Positions 1 through 5,291 of a stretch of 5,802 nucleotides of DNA are shown piece by piece. Source of the DNA: Deltaproteobacteria bacterium (lineage in GTDB: Bacteria; Myxococcota_A; UBA9160; SMWR01); NCBI GenBank assembly GCA_029261905.1, contig JAJDAM010000443.1, positions 1-5,802 of the forward strand, read 5' to 3'. Under the pieces are notes generated by a model that was given only the letters and a program-made list of their open reading frames with translations, was not told where the DNA came from and did not search any database. The stretch's first letter is position 1, and each line of letters opens with the position of its first letter. Made by a program: the position numbers and the translations under genes.

Positions 1-919
1 TCTTCAACAGCTTCAGCAGGTCGTCTCGCAGCGTCTCGACTCTCGAACCGAACTCGCGGTAGCCGTCCGGGGTGTCCAGGTTGGCGGCGGCCTCCTTGGC
101 GACCAGGTCTCGAACGGACTGGCTCTCGTGCTGTTCACGGCTGACGTAGAGTCGAAGAGATCCGCCGTGGATCGTCAGCGAGCGCACGTCGTTGAGCTTC
201 AGGCCGTGGCGTTCGAATAGCGGGCGAAGCGCCGTCACCGAGAAGTAACAGAGATGTTCGTGATAGATGGTGTCGAATTCGCAGTACTTGATCAGCTCGA
301 GCACATGCGGGCACTCGATGACCGCCACTCCTTCATCCTTGAGCAGGATCGAGATACCTTCGACGAAGCCGTTCAGGTCCGGCACGTGAGCCAGGACGTT
401 GTTGCCGTGAATGACGTCCGCTTTGCGACCCTGGCTCGACAGGTCTCTCGCCAATTCGGTCGTGAAGAACGTGTTGAGGGTGGGCACGCCCCGCTCGATG
501 GCAGCGTTGGCCGGACCGTCGGCTGGATCGATTCCCTGGACGGGGATCCCCCGTTCGACGTAGTTCTGCAGCAGGTAACCGTCATTGCTCGCCAGCTCGA
601 CGACGAAGCTGTCGGGACCGAGACCACGCATCTCGATCAGTTCATCGACGTTCGCTTTCGAGTGTCGGAGCAGGGACGGAATGAACGACGAGTAATACGG
701 GTAGTCGTTACAGAAGAGTTCGTCTTCCGCGACGTTCTCGCGAATCTGGCAGAGACTGCAATCGGAACAGAACGAAACCGTCAGCGGATAGCGGGGTTCT
801 TCGAGCTTCAGGTGCTCCTCGCGCAACAGCGCATCGGACGGTGGGTGCATACCGAGGTCCAGCACCAACTCCAGATTGTTGCTACCGCACGATCGACATT
901 CATTGATCACTTCGAACAT
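1..919 (-). CDS. Sugar C-methyltransferase (class I SAM-dependent), partial at left edge
   Basis: Predicted to transfer a methyl group from S-adenosylmethionine to a ring carbon of a nucleotide-linked 4-keto-deoxy sugar in the cytoplasm (family of TylC3, NovU, EvaC, TcaB9). About 306 codons are visible; the C-terminus is cut off (family members run near 410 aa). Seen: an N-terminal zinc-binding segment with C8-x2-C11 and C51-x2-C54-x2-C57; the YYSS stretch at 75-78, where TcaB9 has its catalytic Tyr76; the SAM-binding motif VVELASNDGYLL at 106-117 followed by GIDPA at 129-133; NNVLAHVPD at 173-181; and FDTIYHEHLCYFS at 215-227, holding the Tyr/Glu/His cluster used in catalysis by this family. 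GGSLR follows at about 245. The ATG at 919 gives the normal family N-terminus (MFEVINECRSCG) and is preceded by a G-rich GGGGGGAG at rather long spacing. It is last in a leftward run after rfbF and an SDR, which suggests a branched CDP-deoxysugar. Family is secure; substrate is inferred. Confidence 0.93.
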   Translation of the reverse strand, partial: MFEVINECRSCGSNNLELVLDLGMHPPSDALLREEHLKLEEPRYPLTVSFCSDCSLCQIRENVAEDELFCNDYPYYSSFIPSLLRHSKANVDELIEMRGLGPDSFVVELASNDGYLLQNYVERGIPVQGIDPADGPANAAIERGVPTLNTFFTTELARDLSSQGRKADVIHGNNVLAHVPDLNGFVEGISILLKDEGVAVIECPHVLELIKYCEFDTIYHEHLCYFSVTALRPLFERHGLKLNDVRSLTIHGGSLRLYVSREQHESQSVRDLVAKEAAANLDTPDGYREFGSRVETLRDDLLKLLK

Positions 920-1013
920 CGGTATTTCCACTCCCCCCAAAACCCTCTGCTGCGGTTGGTGACGCTTTCGTTTTCTTTCGCGTTCTCTCGTGTCGAAGGG
1001 AAGGCGAACCGGG

Positions 1014-2042
1014 TCAGCGCAGCCAACGCAGATCCGAGTCGATATCGCCTCGGTCCATCAGCTTCGAAATGTGCTTGATCCTCAGGTAACGGGTCCCTTC
1101 GAGGTCCTCCTGCTTTAGATGGATCGACTTGTAGGCCGCATAGAGTTCCTCGACGCCGAGACGCACCGTCCAGACGGGTTTGTACGCAGGCAAGATCTCT
1201 TCGATCTTCGAGCACTCGACCCGATAGCAGCGCTTGTCCGGGCCGCCGTCCTCGGCATAGGTGACCTTCGAGTCCACGACGATCTCTTCGACGAGATCCG
1301 CCACCTCGCGAATTCGGTAGTTCTCTTCGGTCCGTCCGACATTGAACGCCTGGTTGTGGACTGCCTCGCGCGGCGCTTCGAGCCCGGCCAGAAACGCACG
1401 AGAGATGTCTTCGATATGAACGAGCGGCCGCCACGGCGTGCCGTCGCTCTTGATGTAGACGGCGCCCTTGGCGTACGCCCAGCCCACCAGGTTGTTCACC
1501 ACGAGATCGCCGCGCAATCGCGGCGAGACTCCGTAGGCGGTCGCATTGCGAAAATAGGTCGGGCTGAAATCGTCGTCCGCGAGCTTGTTGAGGTCTTCTT
1601 CGACCCGCACTTTGGAAATTCCATAGGGTGTAACCGGGTTGAAACTGGCTTCTTCGCTCAGCACGTCGTCAGGACTCGAGGCGCCATAGACGCTGCAGGA
1701 CGAGGAGTAGAGAAAGCGTTGGATTCCGGCTTCCTTGGCGAACTCGGCCAGGCGGGTCGAAGCCAGGTGGTTGATGTCGAAGGTGCATTGCGGATTGAGA
1801 TCGCCCAATGGATCGTTCGAGATCGCCGCCAGGTGGACGACCGCGTCGAAACCATCGAGATCCGCTACCTCGATGTCGCGAATGTCCTTGCGAATCGTTT
1901 CGGGCGCCTGCTCGCGTTCGCCGAACACGCACTCCGAAAACAGTCCACTGTCGAGGCCGACGACTTCGTGGCCCGCCGCCTGAAAGAACGGGACGAGTAC
2001 CGTACCGATGTAGCCGTCGTGTCCGGTGACCAGAACGCGCAT
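1014..2042 (-). CDS. NAD-dependent epimerase/dehydratase (extended SDR), nucleotide-sugar modifying
   Basis: A 342-residue extended short-chain dehydrogenase/reductase acting on a nucleotide-activated sugar. Seen: a Rossmann dinucleotide motif TGHDGYIG (residues 6-13), an acidic Asp31 at the end of strand 2 that favours NAD over NADP, HLAAISNDP at 70-78, active-site serines in YSSSCSVYG (112-120), and the catalytic Tyr140-x3-Lys144 in PYGISK. The segment WRPLVHIEDISRAF (204-217) and NVGRTEENYRI (234-244) are typical sugar-binding-domain features. It lacks the Asp-Glu pair that 4,6-dehydratases such as RmlB carry next to VYG, so it is probably an epimerase or ketoreductase and not the missing CDP-glucose 4,6-dehydratase. 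It begins one base after the rfbF stop (TGA-A-ATG) with a GGAAGGA Shine-Dalgarno inside the end of rfbF, so the two are probably translationally coupled. The exact reaction cannot be read from sequence. Confidence 0.92.
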   Translation of the reverse strand: MRVLVTGHDGYIGTVLVPFFQAAGHEVVGLDSGLFSECVFGEREQAPETIRKDIRDIEVADLDGFDAVVHLAAISNDPLGDLNPQCTFDINHLASTRLAEFAKEAGIQRFLYSSSCSVYGASSPDDVLSEEASFNPVTPYGISKVRVEEDLNKLADDDFSPTYFRNATAYGVSPRLRGDLVVNNLVGWAYAKGAVYIKSDGTPWRPLVHIEDISRAFLAGLEAPREAVHNQAFNVGRTEENYRIREVADLVEEIVVDSKVTYAEDGGPDKRCYRVECSKIEEILPAYKPVWTVRLGVEELYAAYKSIHLKQEDLEGTRYLRIKHISKLMDRGDIDSDLRWLR

Positions 2043-2043
2043 T

Positions 2044-2820
2044 TCAATCCTTCCAAGTCTTCCAGGGAGCCTTTCCGGAATCCCAGAGACTGTTCAACAG
2101 GTACTTGTCACGCAGTGTGTCCATGCACTGCCAGAAACCCGTGTGTTGGTACGCCATCAACTGCCCGTCGTTGGCCAAAGCCTCGAGGGGTTCTTTCTCG
2201 AACAGGGTTGCGTCGCCCTCGATGTAGTCGAAGACGCCAGGCTCACAGACGAAGAACGCGCCATTGATCCAACCTTCACCGATCTGGGGTTTTTCGGTGA
2301 ATCGCTCGATGCGGCCATCCGAAATTTCGAGCGCACCAAAGCGTGCGGGCGGCCGGACCGCGGTGAGCGTCACGAGTTTTCCATGCGCCCGGTGAAATTC
2401 GAGAAGCTTGTCGAGATTGACATCCGACACGCCATCGCCCCAGGTCAACATGAAGGTCTCGTTTCCCATGTAGGGCTGCAATCGCTTGATGCGGCCACCG
2501 GTATTGGTCTTGCCTCCGGTGTCGATCAGATCCAGGTGCCAGTCAGGACTCTGATCACCGGCCTGGGAGCGCACGGTGCCCGCTTTCGTATTGACCGAGA
2601 GGTTTCCGCTCAGGGAAGAAAAATCCACCATGTAACGCTTGATGTACTCGCCCTTGTACCCCAGGGCCACGACGAAATCCTTGTATCCGTACGTGTCGTA
2701 GAGCTTCATGATGTGCCAGAGAATCGGCATCGCGCCGATCTCGACCATTGGTTTGGGTCGAACTTCTGTCTCTTCGGCCAGTCGCGTACCGAAACCGCCC
2801 GCGAGAATTCCCACCTTCAC
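2044..2820 (-). CDS. rfbF: Glucose-1-phosphate cytidylyltransferase
   Basis: Makes CDP-glucose and pyrophosphate from CTP and glucose-1-phosphate, the entry step to CDP-deoxy and branched sugars. The 258-residue length matches the family (257 in Salmonella). Seen: the nucleotide-binding loop LAGGFGTRLAEET (6-18), RPKPMVEIG (21-29) with the phosphate-contacting Lys23, GYKGEYIKRYM (54-64), WGDGVSD (127-133) with metal-binding Asp129, FTEKP (174-178), WINGAFFV (184-191), EKEPLE (208-213) and HTGFWQCMDT (226-235). Together these specify the RfbF/cytidylyltransferase type and not the dTDP-glucose type RmlA. The start is GTG at 2820; it places LAGGFGTR at the normal position and has AGGAG five bases upstream. 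It heads a tight unit with the SDR and, after 94 nt, the C-methyltransferase. No rfbG dehydratase is visible beside it, which is unusual because rfbF and rfbG are often adjacent. Confidence 0.96.
   Translation of the reverse strand: MKVGILAGGFGTRLAEETEVRPKPMVEIGAMPILWHIMKLYDTYGYKDFVVALGYKGEYIKRYMVDFSSLSGNLSVNTKAGTVRSQAGDQSPDWHLDLIDTGGKTNTGGRIKRLQPYMGNETFMLTWGDGVSDVNLDKLLEFHRAHGKLVTLTAVRPPARFGALEISDGRIERFTEKPQIGEGWINGAFFVCEPGVFDYIEGDATLFEKEPLEALANDGQLMAYQHTGFWQCMDTLRDKYLLNSLWDSGKAPWKTWKD
2048..2054 (-). promoter_or_regulatory. Ribosome binding site for the SDR downstream of rfbF
   Basis: GGAAGGA on the minus strand within the last codons of rfbF, five bases before the SDR ATG at 2042. With a one-base intergenic gap this suggests translational coupling of the two genes. 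Confidence 0.7.
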
Positions 2821-2982
2821 GTTTTCTCCTTCTCTCCTTCGCAGCAGCGAAACCCAGGTAGGGTATCAAAGCGTGTTTCCATACGAAGAAGAGCGTGTGC
2901 CGTCCCATCGGTCGTTCCTGGCTGTCGCTGAAATCCATCATGCGCGGCGCAGTCGCTGGAGAATACAGGGATTTTCAACTCC
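2821..2982. other. Gap between galT stop and rfbF start
   Basis: 162 bases between two same-strand genes, long enough to hold a separate promoter for the rfbF unit. I see no convincing -35/-10 pair and no hairpin followed by a T-run. An open frame from an ATG near 2941 crosses the gap but continues out of frame into rfbF and looks spurious. Confidence 0.5.
2826..2830 (-). promoter_or_regulatory. Ribosome binding site for rfbF GTG start
   Basis: AGGAG on the minus strand, five bases before the GTG at 2820. A second AGGAG-like copy (AAGGAGAG) lies just upstream. This supports the GTG start, which is also required to keep the N-terminal nucleotide-binding loop at its family position. Confidence 0.7.
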
Positions 2983-4077
2983 CTACTCGGCGTCGGTAGC
3001 CGTCGTACTCGCTTCACGGCGTCCGTCCCAAGATGGGTCAGGCTGTTGGCTCGAGCCGTCCGAAAGGCTCATGCTGCGTCGGAGTTGGTCAGCGGCGTCT
3101 TCGGGAGTCACGTGGTTGATGTAGACCCCGGATGCCTGTTCGTAACCGGCCACGCGCGTCACGCGCGGGAGAATCGCCAGGCGCCAGTGATACTGGCCCG
3201 TTGGCTCGACGGGGAACGGCGCACTGTGGATCGCATAGTTGTACGGCGGATTCGTGAGGCGGCTTTCGATCGCACGCAGCACGTCGAGAAGCAATGTGGC
3301 GAATTCACCGGTCGTCGCGTCGCACGTCCGGCCGAAATGGGCCTCGTGCGCGACGGGAAGAATCCAGGTTTCGAACGGAAAGCGGGATGCCCACGGGCAC
3401 AACGCGACGAGGTTTTCTCGCACCTCGACGACTCTCACGCCGCGCTGCCGTTCTGTTCGAATGATGTCGCACCAGATGCAGCTCCCGTCGTGGGCTCGTG
3501 CCCAGTTCTGCGCTGCGGCCAACTCCGCCTCGAGAACCGGTGACAGCATCGGTGTGGCGATCAGTTGGCTGTGGCTGTGAGAGATCGACATCCCGGCGGC
3601 TGCGCCGACGTTCTTGATCAGCGTCGCACTTCGTGTGCCAGGCATCTGCTCCAAGGCTCGGAATCGATCGCGATAGACGCAGACCAGCTCTTCCATTCGA
3701 TCATTCGCGAACTCCGTCACGCTGCGGGTATGAGCTTCTCCCTCGATGATCACCTCGTGGTGGCCGTGACCGGGCCGGCTCGGAAACAAGTCCTGCTGCG
3801 CGTCTTGCTCGACCTCCCCTCCATCTGACGCAGGGCTCAGGGCGGGAAACTTGTTGGGAACGACCCTCACACGCCACCCCGGTGAATCCGGGGCTGTGCC
3901 CGGCGCGCGCAGGGCGGAGATCTCCGGCAGGGTTTCTCGCTCGTTGCCCGGACAGAAGGCACATTCGGCCTCGGTGGTGGCTTGCCGCTCGATCGTCGCC
4001 GAGCCGGGTCGCCGTCCACGCTGCTCGGAGATGATCACCCAATGGCCAAGAATCGGATCCTGTCGCAATTCGGGCAT
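2983..4077 (-). CDS. galT: Galactose-1-phosphate uridylyltransferase-like protein (HIT superfamily)
   Basis: Member of the GalT branch of the HIT superfamily, which moves a nucleotidyl group between sugar phosphates through a covalent nucleotidyl-histidine. 364 residues from the ATG at 4077; a TTG lies directly before it, but MPELRQDP is the usual family N-terminus. Seen: RQDPILGHWVII (5-16); Cys39-x2-Cys42, His116 and His167, matching the four zinc ligands of E. coli GalT in order and spacing; VVPNKFPAL at 72-80; the active-site H167-S-H169-S-Gln171 followed by LIATP; a second Cys200-x2-Cys203; and YHWRLAILPR near 296-305, then a GYE...GVYIN block. The HSHSQ form replaces the HPHGQ of classical GalT, and the His-x-His of the second metal site is reduced to His-x-Arg. 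Both recall the ADP-glucose-phosphorylase-like branch, so the substrate is uncertain. The last 25 or so residues are a Ser/Asp/Gln/Thr-rich tail. It is transcribed away from the SDR at 4331. Confidence 0.88.
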   Translation of the reverse strand: MPELRQDPILGHWVIISEQRGRRPGSATIERQATTEAECAFCPGNERETLPEISALRAPGTAPDSPGWRVRVVPNKFPALSPASDGGEVEQDAQQDLFPSRPGHGHHEVIIEGEAHTRSVTEFANDRMEELVCVYRDRFRALEQMPGTRSATLIKNVGAAAGMSISHSHSQLIATPMLSPVLEAELAAAQNWARAHDGSCIWCDIIRTERQRGVRVVEVRENLVALCPWASRFPFETWILPVAHEAHFGRTCDATTGEFATLLLDVLRAIESRLTNPPYNYAIHSAPFPVEPTGQYHWRLAILPRVTRVAGYEQASGVYINHVTPEDAADQLRRSMSLSDGSSQQPDPSWDGRREASTTATDAE

Positions 4078-4153
4078 CAAGCGACTCTCTCTCGGAGTAC
4101 GGCTCGTAGTCTGGCTCCGGGGCTGAAGACTGTCGTCCGTCTGACCGACACGG

Positions 4154-4210
4154 CTACAGAGTATCCCAGGCCAGCAATGCGTTGATTCGACGCGTGCGGT
4201 CGGCGCTCAT
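4154..4210 (-). CDS. Possible 18-residue leader ORF upstream of galT
   Basis: ATG at 4210 to TAG at 4156-4154 encodes MSADRTRRINALLAWDTL. A purine-rich GGGGGTGGA lies about six bases before the ATG. The ORF ends 76 nt before the GalT-like start and lies downstream of the candidate promoter. It is in a different frame from galT. No run of a single amino acid that would mark classical attenuation is present. It could be a leader peptide, the remnant 5' end of a lost gene, or chance; I do not recognise it. Confidence 0.2.
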   Translation of the reverse strand: MSADRTRRINALLAWDTL

Positions 4211-4263
4211 GTTCGTTCCACCCCCATCAAACGCGTGCTCAGAGCGATCGGCAGGAGATGGGT

Positions 4264-4291
4264 TTGATAACCTTCCAGCCCGCGCTGGCAA
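4264..4291 (-). promoter_or_regulatory. Candidate sigma70-type promoter reading towards galT
   Basis: On the minus strand, TTGCCA (4291-4286; five of six match TTGACA) is followed by a 16-base spacer and TATCAA (4269-4264; four of six match TATAAT). Transcription would start near 4257 and run through a short ORF at 4154-4210 into the GalT-like gene at 4077. This is pattern matching only; in a GC-rich genome such boxes arise by chance. Confidence 0.3.
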
Positions 4292-4330
4292 CTGCCTGCG
4301 AGATCAATCGGGGATGAGAAAAATCGGCCA

Positions 4331-5269
4331 ATGACGACCCATATCCTGGTAACGGGCGGCGCGGGAAACGTCGGAAGCGCGTTGGTCGCTGGGCTCGCGG
4401 CAAACGACGGCAATATTGTCGTCGTTGCCGACAACCTCAGCACCGGCGATCTGTCGAAGATCCCCGACGAACCGAACGTGAAATTCATCAAATGCGATGC
4501 CAACAACTACGACGACATCGCGGCCATCTTCTATCGCCATCCGTTCGAGTTCGTCTTTCACTATGCGGCGGTCGTCGGCGTCCAGCGCACTCTCGCCAAC
4601 CCATTGCTGGTGCTCCGAGATATCCGAGGTATCGAGAATCTTCTGAATCTCTCCAAGAACACCGGGGTTCGGAGGTTTTTCTTTTCGTCCTCTTCCGAGG
4701 TCTACGGTGAGCCGTTCGAGATTCCACAAAACGAGGAGACGACGCCTCTCAACTCGCGGCTTCCGTACGCGATCGTCAAGAACGTGGCCGAAGCCTACCT
4801 GCGCTCGTACCAGCACGAATACGGCCTGGACTACACGGTCTTCCGTTTCTTCAACACTTATGGACCCAACCAGAGCGAGGATTTCGTCGTACCGCGCTTT
4901 TTGCAGATGGCGTTGCGTGGAGACGACATCACGATTTACGGCGACGGCAGTCAGACCCGGACGTTCTGCTTCGTCGACGACAACATCGATGCCTGCCTCG
5001 CGACCCTGGAAGGCAGGCAGGGCATCAACGAGACGATCAATATCGGCAGCGACGAGAACTACACGGTGCTCGAACTCGCACAGATGATCATCGACGTCAC
5101 CCAATCGAAATCGCAGATCGTGCACCTGCCGGCTCTCGAAGATGGGGACATGACGCGGCGCCTCCCGGACATCCACAAGATGCGCGCGTTGCTGGGTCGT
5201 GAGCTGGTCCCGCTGCGAGATGGCCTGACTCGTCTGGTCGAACACTACTCCTCGCAAGGCGGCCCCTGA
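4331..5269 (+). CDS. NAD-dependent epimerase/dehydratase (extended SDR, GalE/UXS-like)
   Basis: A 312-residue extended SDR acting on a nucleotide sugar. Seen: the Rossmann motif TGGAGNVG (8-15), acidic Asp34 followed by NLSTG (NAD preference), FHYAAVVGV (76-84), FFSSSSEVYGEP (117-128), the catalytic Tyr146-x3-Lys150 in PYAIVK, FRFFNTYGPNQ (171-181), YGDGSQTRTFCFVDD (203-217) and INIGSDENYT (236-245). The SSSEVYG form with Glu123 and the GDGSQTR block resemble UDP-glucuronate decarboxylases and related enzymes; E. coli GalE has Ala-Thr at the Glu position. A plain UDP-glucose/galactose epimerase role beside a GalT-like gene is still possible. ATG at 4331 leaves three residues before the first strand, as expected; its Shine-Dalgarno is weak. 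An overlapping 6-codon frame, ATG at 4314 ending in TGA that overlaps this ATG, is probably chance. The glycosyltransferase follows after 22 nt on the same strand. Confidence 0.91.
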   Translation: MTTHILVTGGAGNVGSALVAGLAANDGNIVVVADNLSTGDLSKIPDEPNVKFIKCDANNYDDIAAIFYRHPFEFVFHYAAVVGVQRTLANPLLVLRDIRGIENLLNLSKNTGVRRFFFSSSSEVYGEPFEIPQNEETTPLNSRLPYAIVKNVAEAYLRSYQHEYGLDYTVFRFFNTYGPNQSEDFVVPRFLQMALRGDDITIYGDGSQTRTFCFVDDNIDACLATLEGRQGINETINIGSDENYTVLELAQMIIDVTQSKSQIVHLPALEDGDMTRRLPDIHKMRALLGRELVPLRDGLTRLVEHYSSQGGP

Positions 5270-5277
5270 CGGGTCGC

Positions 5278-5289
5278 GTGCTCGAGCAC
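5278..5289. repeat. 12-bp perfect palindrome before the glycosyltransferase start
   Basis: GTGCTCGAGCAC is its own reverse complement and ends three bases before... the ATG at 5292 (two bases intervene). It fills the place where a Shine-Dalgarno would normally lie. It could be a protein-binding site, but as RNA a hairpin without a proper loop is poor, so chance is a fair explanation. Confidence 0.35.
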
Positions 5290-5291
5290 CC

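Larger units (their letters stand above)
4078..4330. other. Divergent intergenic region between the GalT-like gene and the second SDR
   Basis: About 250 bases separating two genes transcribed away from each other, so both upstream regions must lie here. It holds the candidate minus-strand promoter (4264-4291), the 18-codon ORF, a GGTT-N4-AACC motif at 4261-4272, ATCAAAC (4226-4232) facing GTTTGAT (4262-4268), and a short CCAGC-CCGC-GCTGG hairpin at 4275-4288. No convincing plus-strand promoter is seen. No terminator is seen. Confidence 0.6.

Noticed and set aside
920..1013. Purine-rich stretch (GAAAGAAAACGAAAG on the minus strand) and G-rich GGGTTTTGGGGGG between the SDR and the C-methyltransferase
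   Set aside because: Only two G-runs are present, too few for a quadruplex, and the A/G bias is short. No hairpin or promoter pattern was found, so it is treated as an ordinary spacer with the ribosome binding site at its end.
254..1078. 274-codon open frame on the plus strand
   Set aside because: It is antisense to the C-methyltransferase, whose minus-strand translation has clear zinc, SAM and YHEH motifs. The plus frame has no recognisable domain and arises from GC-rich antisense bias.
1119..2267. 382-codon open frame on the plus strand
   Set aside because: Antisense to the SDR and the end of rfbF; the translation is Arg/Asp/Val-rich without motifs, while the minus strand has complete Rossmann and Tyr-x3-Lys signatures.
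2026..2931. 301-codon open frame on the plus strand
   Set aside because: Antisense to rfbF, which is a full-length match to its family on the minus strand.
2555..2941. 128-codon minus-strand frame starting in the galT-rfbF gap
   Set aside because: Its first 40 or so codons are in the gap, but it then runs out of frame through rfbF, turning Arg/Gly-rich. No Shine-Dalgarno or domain was seen.
4275..4288. CCAGC-CCGC-GCTGG hairpin as a terminator
   Set aside because: The stem is only five base pairs, no T-run follows on either strand, and it lies between divergent genes where no transcript is expected to end.
4314..4334. Six-codon frame (MRKIGQ) whose TGA overlaps the ATG of the second SDR
   Set aside because: Coupling by an ATGA overlap is possible, but six codons with no conservation evidence is within chance expectation.
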